NCBI GenBank assembly: GCA_002383285.1
Contig: DFXU01000114.1
Location: 26,967-40,176, forward strand
Reading direction: 5' to 3'
DNA length: 13,210 nucleotides
Source of the DNA: Caryophanales bacterium UBA4100
Lineage (GTDB): Bacteria; Bacillota; Bacilli; Paenibacillales; UBA4045
Positions 1-6,016 of the stretch are shown piece after piece. Within the stretch, counting starts at the first letter, position 1. Each line of letters opens with the position of its first letter. The notes beneath the pieces are model-generated. The model did no database searches and was not told the origin of the DNA. It worked only from the letters and a program-made list of their open reading frames with translations. The translations under genes were made by a program, and so were the position numbers.

Positions 1-845
1 TATACAAGTATAGACCTCTAAATCTAATACTAGATCAAGTTCTTAATATTTATTACGCCAGAAAAAATGTGGGGCCAGGCACTCCTAGCTTAGCTTCAGA
101 TAACGATACGAAAGTGATTACTGTTTACTCTGCTTCTGGAGGAAGCGGTGTAACGACAATTACTCAGCAATTAGCTGAATTTTATGTGAGTTTGGGTAAG
201 AAGGTATTCTACCTAAACATCGAACCGATACATAGCATGTTGTCAGAATCAGATAAGTCAATAACACGATTTACCCAAGTCTTGTATATGATCAAGAGTG
301 GTCAGCCGCTTCTAGGGAAGCTTCATCAATTGCTGCAATCCGATCATTCGAGACATTATGACATGTTCCATCCCGCTAGATATTCACGTGAATGGCTTGA
401 ATACGAACAGGAGGATATCCAGCTCCTCTTACAAGCACTAAAGCAAACAGGAAGATATGAGATCATTATGATTGATGCTGGGAGTAGTTTATTCTCCACC
501 ACAATCGGTGCACTGGAATATTGTGATGAGATCATTTGGGTTATTCCTGATCGTATTGGATCATTAGCGAAAGTTGATTATGTGAGAGGTGAGTTAAGCA
601 GATTGTCTGCTAAGCTAATGGAGCGTGTTCGCAGCAGAAGTAAATATGTTCTCCAGCTGAATAGTTCAACACAGGGTATGAAAGACAATGCGCATTGTGA
701 ATTAACTGCCGTACTACCCTTTATTATTGAATGGCAGTACAGTGCTTTAGGAGCACCACCAGCACGATATCGTCAGGCATTGCTTCAATTAGTTGGGACT
801 GATAAGAAGGAGGAGATGAATTTACTTGGAACACCGACAGGCTAA
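1..845 (+). CDS. cpaE: CpaE/TadZ-like pilus-assembly ATPase, 5' end cut by window
   Basis: The frame is open from base 3 with no stop, so this is the C-terminal part of a longer protein; the GTG at 69 is only an internal codon. An N-terminal tail resembling the end of a receiver-like domain leads into a MinD/ParA-type ATPase domain: beta-strand VITVYSAS, then a P-loop-like GGSGVTT, and later a second strand IIMIDAGSS with the Walker B-type Asp. CpaE/TadZ proteins position the Tad pilus machine at the membrane. The gene directly precedes cpaF, overlapping it by 20 bases, which is the usual Tad order. Oddly, the conserved Walker A lysine is replaced by valine (GVTT instead of GKTT), so ATP hydrolysis may be lost. 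Some TadZ proteins are known to carry atypical Walker A motifs. The family is fairly sure; catalytic state is inferred. Confidence 0.8.
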   Translation, partial: YKYRPLNLILDQVLNIYYARKNVGPGTPSLASDNDTKVITVYSASGGSGVTTITQQLAEFYVSLGKKVFYLNIEPIHSMLSESDKSITRFTQVLYMIKSGQPLLGKLHQLLQSDHSRHYDMFHPARYSREWLEYEQEDIQLLLQALKQTGRYEIIMIDAGSSLFSTTIGALEYCDEIIWVIPDRIGSLAKVDYVRGELSRLSAKLMERVRSRSKYVLQLNSSTQGMKDNAHCELTAVLPFIIEWQYSALGAPPARYRQALLQLVGTDKKEEMNLLGTPTG

Positions 846-1971
846 TCCTTATGGCATCTTGCGTGATCAGGTGTGTCAAGAGCTGGAGATAGCTCCCTTC
901 CTGACGGATGAGCAGCTGAAGGATTATATCGATCAGTCGATATTTGATTCCTTTATATGTGATGACTTACTCACAGAGGATAAGCTGAAGCTTGCATCTA
1001 AGTTATTTCATTCCTTTCGAGGATTGGATATTCTCCAGCCTCTTATCGATGATCCTGGTGTAACGGAAATAATGATTAATGGTCCTGATCACATCTTCAT
1101 TGAGAAGGAAGGCATTACTGAACAAATTCCACTTCAGTTCGAGAATACAGAGAAATTAGAGGACTTAATTCAGATTATGGTTGGGAAGGTAAATCGGGCT
1201 GTCAATGATGCACAACCGATTGTTGATGCCCGCTTGCAGGATGGCTCTCGTGTCAACGTTGTATTACCTCCAATTGCATTGAATGGGCCGATTGTCACGA
1301 TCCGTAAATTCCCGGATAACCCGTATACACTACCTCAATTAGTGATCAGAGGTACGATCAGCAGAGAAGCGAGTCAGATGCTCAAGCAATTAGTTAGAGC
1401 GAAATACAACATATTTATAGGGGGTGGAACTGGCTCTGGTAAAACTACGTTGCTTAATGCGCTCTCACAATGCATCCCCATTAATGAAAGGGTGATCACA
1501 ATTGAAGATTCTGCGGAATTGAAAATTAGAGGTGTTAAGAATTTAGTCAGTATGGAGACGAGGAACGCGAATACAGAAGGGAAAGGGAAAATAGCGATAA
1601 GCAATCTGATCCGGACCTCCTTAAGAATGCGACCTAACCGTATTATTGTTGGTGAGGTTCGTGGTGAGGAAGCTTACGATATGCTGCAGGCAATGAATAC
1701 AGGACATGATGGATCCCCATCATGCCTGATATGTACATCATTTCATACGCACCTCAATAGTAGCAGGGAAGAATGCATTCTTCACACCTTTAACATTAGT
1801 TTCATCAGTCATGAGTTTGATCTGTTCAAAAACCGTTCCAAGGACATCTTGTTTGTCTATGTCATTAAGACTTGGCCACAATTCAACGAGATCAAAGAGG
1901 CTATCACTATCTACCTGTTTATCGATACCGGTGTACTGATCAAGTTTCATCATGATAGCTTCCTCAGCTAA
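826..1971 (+). CDS. cpaF: CpaF/TadA-type secretion ATPase, 3' truncated by prophage insertion
   Basis: CpaF/TadA is the hexameric VirB11-like ATPase that powers Tad (type IVc) pilus assembly at the inner face of the membrane. The start is TTG at 826 with AAGGAGGA upstream at about 807-814. The N-terminal domain (VTEIMINGP, then the TIRKF region) precedes Walker A GGTGSGKTT (residues 200-208) and Walker B RIIVGEVRG (272-280, Glu277). Homology stops at GHDGS (residues 293-297), exactly where the family continues into the His-box (Ser-Thr-x-His-Ala-Asn). The remaining 84 residues are foreign: they read through the putative attL and antisense across the recombinase gene up to a stop at 1971. The His-box and C-terminal part are therefore missing and the product is very probably non-functional while the element is integrated. 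The rest of cpaF should lie beyond the element's other end, outside the window. Confidence 0.9.
   Translation: MEHRQANPYGILRDQVCQELEIAPFLTDEQLKDYIDQSIFDSFICDDLLTEDKLKLASKLFHSFRGLDILQPLIDDPGVTEIMINGPDHIFIEKEGITEQIPLQFENTEKLEDLIQIMVGKVNRAVNDAQPIVDARLQDGSRVNVVLPPIALNGPIVTIRKFPDNPYTLPQLVIRGTISREASQMLKQLVRAKYNIFIGGGTGSGKTTLLNALSQCIPINERVITIEDSAELKIRGVKNLVSMETRNANTEGKGKIAISNLIRTSLRMRPNRIIVGEVRGEEAYDMLQAMNTGHDGSPSCLICTSFHTHLNSSREECILHTFNISFISHEFDLFKNRSKDILFVYVIKTWPQFNEIKEAITIYLFIDTGVLIKFHHDSFLS
1700..1728. other. Putative attachment site (attL) of the serine-recombinase element
   Basis: CATGATGG (1705-1712) and CCATCATG (1717-1724) are perfect inverted arms around ATCC, and CAGG (1700-1703) with CCTG (1725-1728) extends the dyad around a one-base bulge. 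Large serine recombinases recombine at short quasi-palindromic sites. This site sits exactly where CpaF homology ends and only 14 bases from the recombinase stop codon, the normal position of such genes next to an att site. The left half is coding for the conserved GHDGS of CpaF, and the right half should be element-derived. The exact crossover dinucleotide cannot be told without attR or an empty site. Confidence 0.7.
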
Positions 1972-3210
1972 TGCCTCCTCCGACATTCGCATACGCAAGT
2001 CATCCGCACTGATCAGATCCTCAGCAAAGGCATACTGCCATTTCTTAACACGTGCCTTGATCTTGTCCAAATCACGTTTTAGCTTTGCTATGTCTTTTCC
2101 CTGATCGTTGACTTTGCGATCTATACTCTCTTGCAGTTGTTTAACATTCCCTTGGTCCATCCTAATCTGCTCGATGTGCCCCATCACTAAGTGTTCAACG
2201 TGAGACTGTCGGAACATGGGCATATCACAGCCTTTATTTGCTTTACGCCTGGCGCACCAATAATATGCGGTTCGGACGATTTCGTTATTCTTACGACTTC
2301 GTGCTGTTGTCAATCTTCCGTACATGGCTGCTCCACACCGTCCACACTTTAAAAGTCCGTTAAATGCATAAGTGAGTGTATGGCTATATCCACCTGTCGA
2401 ACGACGACGCATTCGAGCAAGATGACTTTCGTACTCCTCAACGGTCCATATCGGTTCGTGAGTACCTATTACATCCAATACTTTCACTTTCTCCTCACGT
2501 TTCCGATATGCGTATTTTCCATTGGCCAATTTAGATCCGTAACGGATGATACCTGCGTAGAAGGGGTTTTCTAAGGTCAGTGCAACGTTTGTTGCTGTCC
2601 ATTCATATCCACGACGCAGCTTGCCTTGCATTTGTACCGCTACAGCCTGATAGCTGAGTCCATTCATATACAAATCACGAACCAGGCGAAGATCCTCAAC
2701 TTCTTCAGGGATCTGTACGCCATTCTTATCATATCCAAGAGGATGCTTAGCACCCGGTCTTTTTCCTTCACGCACCTTTTGCTCCTGACCCATACGAACA
2801 CGTTCGGATATAAGATCTCGTTCAAACTCGGCAAGAATGGCTAAGAAGCCGAAAAATAATTTACCGATCGCAGTGGTTGTATCGAATTTCTCTTGCTTCG
2901 ACATAAAGCCAACACTGTATATTTTAAGTTGTTCGAGCAGCTCATATAGATCTCGGACGGATCGAGAGAAACGATCAAGCTTATACACCAGGATTGCATC
3001 GAATTTACCAGCCTTAGCATCTTCGAGTAGCTGCTGCAGCTGGGGGCGTTTTGTATTCTTGGCACTATACCCATCATCGATGTAAATATATACGATCTCA
3101 TAACCATGAAGACGACAATATTCGATTAGCTGTGTTTTTTGGCCGCGGATCGAATAACCATCAATCGCTTGCTCATCGGTGCTAACTCGGATGTAAATGA
3201 CAACTCTCAT
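1738..3210 (-). CDS. int: Large serine recombinase / phage integrase
   Basis: This 490-aa site-specific recombinase would catalyse integration and, probably with a directionality factor, excision. The N-terminal resolvase domain (about 1-150) carries YIRVSTDEQ with nucleophile Ser10 and Arg8, and LDRFSRS with Arg80 and Arg83. A recombinase domain follows (about 155-265). A zinc ribbon has Cys289, Cys292, Cys319 and Cys328. A coiled-coil segment (about 345-435) would mediate synapsis. Length and domain order are normal for large serine integrases. The ATG at 3210 has GGAGG seven to ten bases upstream. The gene ends 14 bases from the putative attL core. A hairpin terminator (3254-3271) separates it from the next minus-strand genes, so it is probably transcribed on its own. 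Confidence 0.95.
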   Translation of the reverse strand: MRVVIYIRVSTDEQAIDGYSIRGQKTQLIEYCRLHGYEIVYIYIDDGYSAKNTKRPQLQQLLEDAKAGKFDAILVYKLDRFSRSVRDLYELLEQLKIYSVGFMSKQEKFDTTTAIGKLFFGFLAILAEFERDLISERVRMGQEQKVREGKRPGAKHPLGYDKNGVQIPEEVEDLRLVRDLYMNGLSYQAVAVQMQGKLRRGYEWTATNVALTLENPFYAGIIRYGSKLANGKYAYRKREEKVKVLDVIGTHEPIWTVEEYESHLARMRRRSTGGYSHTLTYAFNGLLKCGRCGAAMYGRLTTARSRKNNEIVRTAYYWCARRKANKGCDMPMFRQSHVEHLVMGHIEQIRMDQGNVKQLQESIDRKVNDQGKDIAKLKRDLDKIKARVKKWQYAFAEDLISADDLRMRMSEEALAEEAIMMKLDQYTGIDKQVDSDSLFDLVELWPSLNDIDKQDVLGTVFEQIKLMTDETNVKGVKNAFFPATIEVRMK

Positions 3211-3249
3211 ATGTATGCCTCCGAATATATGTTTGGTTGAGTAGGGAAA

Positions 3250-3271
3250 AGAAAAGCCCAGGGGAGGGCTT
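3250..3271 (-). terminator. Intrinsic terminator after the membrane/coiled-coil gene
   Basis: Arms AAGCCC and GGGCTT (3254-3259 with 3266-3271) enclose a six-base loop. On the minus strand the hairpin is followed by TTTTCTTTTCCC. It lies five bases beyond the stop codon of the 3276-4082 gene and would end that transcript before the recombinase gene. The plus-strand side is also T-rich (GATTTTATTTTA), so it may act in both directions. Confidence 0.7.
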
Positions 3272-3275
3272 GATT

Positions 3276-4082
3276 TTATTTTACTGCAGCGGTGAGATCA
3301 ATTCCAACTTTCTCTTTAGCTTCTAATATTTTAAGAACACCGCTCATGATAAAACTATCAGACATCGAGGATTCGTCTTTAAACTTTTGCATATTACTAG
3401 GTTTCTGATCATCTAAAAATTTAAGCACAGCTTCAAATGCTTCTTTTTTTGTGTAGTAGCCGGTCGATAGATCTGATCTAGCATCCTTCAGTAGTTCATT
3501 GACCTCTTTTGGTAGACCTTTGGGGATATTAAGGCTACTGAATGCTAATTGTAGATTTTGAGCTGCTTTTTCAGCTGCAGTAGCTGCGTCATATGCATCG
3601 TAGATGGTTGCGTTACCTTCACTAACAGCTAGCATTACTTTTTGATAATGATCCATGATCGGTTTTACTGTATCTTCTAAATCGTAAGCAGATTGTTCGA
3701 AATCAAGAACGGTCTGCTGGTTTACCTTCTTTTGCTCCTCGGCAACCTTAGCATCAGACTCAGCTTTTATTTTAGCTTGTTCTTCCACTTTAGCTTGTTC
3801 TTCTGCTTCTTGTTTAACTTTTTCTTCAGCTTCAGCTTTTTCTATCGCAGCTTTATCAGGATGCGCTGGAGTATCTACTGCAATAACTTCAACAGAATTG
3901 TTTTCTGGCGTATCTACTAACTCTTTATCCTCGGAAGCACCATTGATGATAATAGCAAAGAGCATGATACCAGCCCATATACCGCCTATGATTCTAGCGT
4001 TTTTGTTCAGGATTTTCCATTGCACCAGGATCATAATGAATGGAACAATGATCCAGCTTAATATGCGTAGTAGAGTTTTCAT
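3276..4082 (-). CDS. Membrane-anchored coiled-coil protein, function unknown
   Basis: I do not recognise a named family. The 268-aa protein begins with two likely membrane segments (about residues 4-22 and 31-48) separated by a short basic loop. A very charged Ala/Glu/Lys coiled coil follows (about 80-122), rich in EEQAK- and AEEQKK-like blocks. A helical C-terminal domain (about 125-268) completes it. The ATG overlaps the stop of the upstream TPR gene (ATGA), with GAGGAGG inside that gene, so the two are translationally coupled. Its position between integrase and repressors is where temperate phages keep lysogenic-conversion and superinfection-exclusion genes; a role at the membrane in exclusion is a guess from position and topology only. 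Confidence 0.75.
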   Translation of the reverse strand: MKTLLRILSWIIVPFIMILVQWKILNKNARIIGGIWAGIMLFAIIINGASEDKELVDTPENNSVEVIAVDTPAHPDKAAIEKAEAEEKVKQEAEEQAKVEEQAKIKAESDAKVAEEQKKVNQQTVLDFEQSAYDLEDTVKPIMDHYQKVMLAVSEGNATIYDAYDAATAAEKAAQNLQLAFSSLNIPKGLPKEVNELLKDARSDLSTGYYTKKEAFEAVLKFLDDQKPSNMQKFKDESSMSDSFIMSGVLKILEAKEKVGIDLTAAVK

Positions 4083-4735
4083 GATTCAATCCTCCTCTTT
4101 TGTCGTGGTTTATATACATATCCACGCTCTTTCATTTCTTTATATTTTGCGAGCTTACTGTCGATCACGGTTTTAAAAGTGTCATTTGTATGTTCCTCTC
4201 CGAATAAGTCTTTATATTTTACAGGTATGTAGTATTTACTTTTAGTTGCTTTATTTAGAATACCGATAGACATATCCAAGTCACCAAGCTTTGAATAAAT
4301 AAGAGCTATATTGCAATACGCAGAAGGGATAGACTTGTTAATAGAATAAGACTTCATAAAACAATCCAACGATTTTACAAACTCATATTCGCCTTCATAT
4401 GCCTCTCCGAGTGAATTCAATAAGTCAATTCTCTCTTTCTTAGAAAAAGAAGGTAGCATCGTCATACAGATTTCATATTGATGTATAACCTGAACTCTGT
4501 ACTTCGCTCCTTTGAAGGTCAAAGCTTTCGCCTTGTAGTAATAAGCTCTGTGATGATTAATTCCAGAACATAGTTCAAGTATTTTGTCATATATTTGATG
4601 TCTATCCTTACTACCTTTGATTATTTTTTGTGCATGCTTAGAAAAAGGTTTCCCAATCGAACCGATATAGAATAACTCTTCTGATAAATCCAACCTCTGT
4701 TGTGGTGTCAGCTTAACTGATTTGAAAATACCCAA
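4079..4735 (-). CDS. TPR-repeat protein, function unknown
   Basis: This 218-aa soluble protein has tetratricopeptide-like helical pairs, clearest at residues about 100-165 (for example LLNSLGEAYEGEYEFVKSLD and SAYCNIALIYSKLGDLDMSI). The tail is basic (KPRQKRRIES). TTG at 4735 is the start, with GAGGTG six to eleven bases upstream. It is the first gene of a two-gene unit with the overlapping membrane protein gene, suggesting the two products act together, perhaps as membrane protein plus cytoplasmic partner. It is much shorter than AimR/Rap regulators (about 370-390 aa) and lacks an N-terminal HTH, so I do not call it an arbitrium receptor. Specific function unknown. Confidence 0.75.
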   Translation of the reverse strand: MGIFKSVKLTPQQRLDLSEELFYIGSIGKPFSKHAQKIIKGSKDRHQIYDKILELCSGINHHRAYYYKAKALTFKGAKYRVQVIHQYEICMTMLPSFSKKERIDLLNSLGEAYEGEYEFVKSLDCFMKSYSINKSIPSAYCNIALIYSKLGDLDMSIGILNKATKSKYYIPVKYKDLFGEEHTNDTFKTVIDSKLAKYKEMKERGYVYKPRQKRRIES

Positions 4736-4752
4736 GTTATCACCTCATCATT

Positions 4753-4767
4753 CCCGATCGGCTCGGG
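4753..4767. other. Small hairpin in the TPR gene leader
   Basis: CCCGA and TCGGG pair around TCGGC. On the minus strand this sits about 18 bases upstream of the TPR gene start, next to its ribosome binding site, so it would lie in the 5' leader. There is no T-run on either side that would make a good terminator. Its role is unclear. Confidence 0.35.
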
Positions 4768-4860
4768 TAGTTTCTATAGCACTAAAGTAATAACCAAACT
4801 AAATCAATAACCTTGTGTGTGTCATTTGAATCAATTATCTGAAATTTTCCAGTTATTGCA

Positions 4861-4889
4861 TTGTTAATTCTTTTCGAACTGTTTATATT
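4861..4889 (+). promoter_or_regulatory. Promoter of the riboswitch transcript
   Basis: TTGTTA (4861-4866) and TATATT (4884-4889) are separated by 17 bases, a good sigma-A-type promoter. Transcription would start near 4896, about 28 bases before the aptamer. A perfect dyad, CTTACAT-CTA-ATGTAAG (4897-4913), lies right at the expected start and could be an operator or a 5' hairpin. Confidence 0.55.
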
Positions 4890-4921
4890 GAAGTTACTTA
4901 CATCTAATGTAAGCAATTACA

Positions 4922-5025
4922 TACGGCAAACCATTCGAAAGGGTGGGACGCAAAGCTTTGAGTCTAAAGCGCAAGCTATGACAGTCGGTTGCTGACGATA
5001 CCCATCTCGCCAGAGGTGTTTTTTT
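4922..5025 (+). ncRNA. Cyclic di-GMP-I (GEMM-I) riboswitch with expression platform
   Basis: The conserved core of the class-I c-di-GMP aptamer is present: GGCAAACC (4925-4932), a GAAA tetraloop (4937-4940) closed by CCATTC/GGGTGG, GGGACGCAAAGC (4945-4956), the CTAA tetraloop-receptor segment (4964-4967), an AGC-GCAA-GCT P3 tip (4968-4977), and CGGTTGCTG closing P1 with CGGCAA (4924-4929/4989-4994). From the family, this RNA binds c-di-GMP and controls downstream expression. The downstream platform is an intrinsic terminator (5003-5025). No plus-strand gene begins in the normal place; instead the minus-strand HTH gene lies downstream, so read-through makes antisense RNA across it before reaching a small ORF at 5415. 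Whether ligand turns the transcript on or off cannot be decided by eye. Confidence 0.92.
5003..5025 (+). terminator. Intrinsic terminator of the riboswitch
   Basis: CATCTC (5003-5008) pairs with GAGGTG (5013-5018, one G-T pair) around GCCA, followed by seven Ts. It starts about nine bases after the aptamer's P1 stem, the usual geometry for transcriptional control by a riboswitch. Confidence 0.8.
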
Positions 5026-5045
5026 GTCTCTCCTTGGATAGAATT

Positions 5046-5089
5046 TTAACTTACAGTTAACTTTTCCGTGGGGGTGGGAATAAATTCCC
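5046..5089. other. Two short perfect dyads between riboswitch and HTH gene
   Basis: TTAACT-TAC-AGTTAA (5046-5060) and GGGAAT-AA-ATTCCC (5076-5089) are perfect inverted repeats. The second lies just after the minus-strand HTH stop codon and might end that transcript, although no clear T-run follows. The first could be a protein-binding site. Roles are not established. Confidence 0.4.
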
Positions 5090-5095
5090 TACCGA

Positions 5096-5311
5096 TTACC
5101 TGGTTATCACAATCTCGTGCAGATCGTCTGATTTACATTTAAGAATATGAGCTGCTTTGATTGCTAGAGGATAAGAAAAGTATCGTTTCCCGCTAATAAC
5201 CTGAGATACAAAAGCATCTGACACACCTAATAATTCAGCGAATTTGGTTTGCGATAATCCTCTTTTAATTAATAGCTCGGGTAATCGGCTCCTCCCAACG
5301 GAGACAGCCAT
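5096..5311 (-). CDS. Small XRE-family HTH regulator
   Basis: This 71-aa protein is essentially one Cro/CI-type helix-turn-helix domain: LSQTKFAELLGVSDAFVSQVISGKRYFSYPLAIKAAHIL, with Gln21 and the recognition helix SDAFVSQVI. Such proteins bind operator DNA as dimers. The ATG at 5311 is the only usable upstream start, because TAA follows within three codons further upstream; its Shine-Dalgarno AGGAG is unusually far away (about 16 bases). The upstream region holds a LexA-box dyad (5344-5357). The whole gene lies opposite the read-through path of the c-di-GMP riboswitch, so it could be silenced by antisense RNA. It may be a second repressor or an excision/antirepressor regulator; its target is unknown. 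Confidence 0.8.
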   Translation of the reverse strand: MAVSVGRSRLPELLIKRGLSQTKFAELLGVSDAFVSQVISGKRYFSYPLAIKAAHILKCKSDDLHEIVITR

Positions 5312-5343
5312 GATAGGTTATTATCAACTCCTAAAAAATAATA

Positions 5344-5357
5344 AGAACAGGTGTTCT
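5344..5357. promoter_or_regulatory. Candidate LexA (SOS) box
   Basis: AGAACAGGTGTTCT contains GAAC-N4-GTTC, the core of the Bacillus LexA/DinR box (consensus CGAAC-RNRY-GTTYC). Only the outermost base on each side differs, and the central AGGT fits RNRY. It sits between the minus-strand HTH gene (start 5311) and the plus-strand 44-aa ORF (start 5415), with a -10-like TAGAAT at 5377-5382. It overlaps the expected -35 region for the ORF, so LexA could repress either direction. Confidence 0.6.
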
Positions 5358-5414
5358 AAAGATTGATCATATATGTTAGAATGAAATTCCAACACAACAG
5401 GAGAAGGTGCGTAA

Positions 5415-5549
5415 GTGGACAATGAAAAATTCAAACGCTTTCTAGTAGAATCATCTCCGGAAAAAATTCAAGAATTTATCGAAGCATTACAAATCTATGA
5501 TGATGAGGAGCTGAATGAGATAGTACAGTGTCTAATTATTGTTACTTAA
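5415..5549 (+). CDS. 44-aa small acidic protein, candidate SOS-controlled switch peptide
   Basis: GTG at 5415 is preceded by AGGAGAAGG (from 5399), and the frame runs 44 codons to TAA at 5547. The predicted peptide is helical and acidic at its centre (SPEKIQEFIEALQIYDDEE) with a hydrophobic end. It has no signal peptide and no family I recognise. Its last 18 bases overlap the 3' end of the minus-strand repressor gene, and a LexA-box-like dyad lies about 58 bases upstream. Position between two repressor genes and a likely SOS operator suggests an antirepressor or a modulator of the lysogeny switch, but this is inference. It would also be the first gene reached by read-through from the c-di-GMP riboswitch. 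A real gene is likely but not certain because it is short. Confidence 0.55.
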   Translation: MDNEKFKRFLVESSPEKIQEFIEALQIYDDEELNEIVQCLIIVT

Positions 5550-5852
5550 CACGTCAATCAAATCATCAATGATTTTTTTCTTATCCTGCGGCAAGCGGTT
5601 ATATTTACTCTCAGCGTTCATCGCTTGGTCATTGTTGATTCTACGCTCAGGAATATCCGTAAGACCTACCAAATAATCCACTGACACATCATATAGTTCA
5701 GCTAATTTAGTTAGTGTCTCTGAATCAGGATCTCTATAATTACGTTCGTAGTTAGAAAGAACAGTATTAGAGATTTTAGTAACCTTCGAGACATATAACT
5801 GCGACCATCCACGCTTATCCCTTGCCTTCCTCAATCTCTCTCCTAAAGTCAT
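5532..5852 (-). CDS. CI-like phage repressor, XRE family
   Basis: This 106-aa protein has a Cro/CI helix-turn-helix at residues about 4-58 (GERLRKARDKRGWSQLYVSK, then the recognition helix ISNTVLSNYERNYRDPDSET), followed by LAELYDVSVDYLVGLTD, a signature of Bacillales phage repressors such as Xre. The short C-terminal tail (about 70-106) probably dimerises. There is no peptidase domain, so it is not a self-cleaving LexA/CI type; induction must work otherwise. The ATG at 5852 has AAGGAG seven bases upstream. A promoter with a perfect TATAAT lies at 5888-5915 and is surrounded by repeated operator-like sites shared with the divergent Cro-like gene. It is the best candidate for the main lysogenic repressor. 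Confidence 0.88.
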   Translation of the reverse strand: MTLGERLRKARDKRGWSQLYVSKVTKISNTVLSNYERNYRDPDSETLTKLAELYDVSVDYLVGLTDIPERRINNDQAMNAESKYNRLPQDKKKIIDDLIDVLSNNN

Positions 5853-5887
5853 CTTTCATTCTCCTTGGGCAATATATCTATATGCGT

Positions 5888-5915
5888 ATTATATAGTCTA
5901 TTCACGTTCCGTAAA
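5888..5915 (-). promoter_or_regulatory. Promoter of the CI-like repressor gene
   Basis: On the minus strand, TTTACG (5910-5915) and a perfect TATAAT (5888-5893) are separated by 16 bases, about 35 bases upstream of the repressor ATG. A degenerate operator copy (CACGTTCCGTA, 5903-5913, 8 of 11 matches) overlaps it, which would allow autoregulation. Confidence 0.6.
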
Positions 5916-5944
5916 AATTATTCCACTAAAAGAAAAATATATTA

Positions 5945-5973
5945 TTGACTTACACGTTAAGTGGATGTATATT
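5945..5973 (+). promoter_or_regulatory. Early promoter driving the Cro-like gene and early operon
   Basis: TTGACT (5945-5950) and TATATT (5968-5973) are separated by 17 bases. The operator-like dyad CACGTTAAGTG (5953-5963) lies in the spacer and a second, CACTTTACGTG (5986-5996), lies just after the expected start of transcription, so repressor bound there would block this promoter. Confidence 0.75.
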
Positions 5974-5996
5974 TAATAGACAATACACTTTACGTG
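5953..5996. promoter_or_regulatory. Operator cluster of the genetic switch
   Basis: Two 11-base near-palindromes, CACGTTAAGTG (5953-5963) and CACTTTACGTG (5986-5996), share the pattern CACnTTAnGTG, the second extended as GTGGAA. Weaker copies lie at 5903-5913 and 5924-5934 (8 of 11 matches each), giving four sites between the divergent repressor and Cro-like genes. A fifth, perfect site is inside the Cro-like gene (6212-6228). These are the expected binding sites of the CI-like and Cro-like proteins; binding is inferred. Confidence 0.65.
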
Positions 5997-6016
5997 GAAG
6001 TCAGGAGGTGGAGATA

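Noticed and set aside
1374..1604. Minus-strand 76-codon ORF within cpaF
   Set aside because: It is a shadow of a clearly conserved coding frame and has no ribosome binding site of note.
1713..1971. The 3' extension of the CpaF reading frame as a genuine C-terminus
   Set aside because: It lacks the His-box and other CpaF motifs and is the antisense reading of the recombinase gene; it is a fusion product of integration.
4079..5549. Arbitrium-type (AimR-AimP) communication system formed by the TPR protein and the small ORF
   Set aside because: The TPR protein is about 150 residues too short and has no N-terminal HTH. It is on the opposite strand from, and far from, the small ORF, which has no signal peptide or typical AimP C-terminus.
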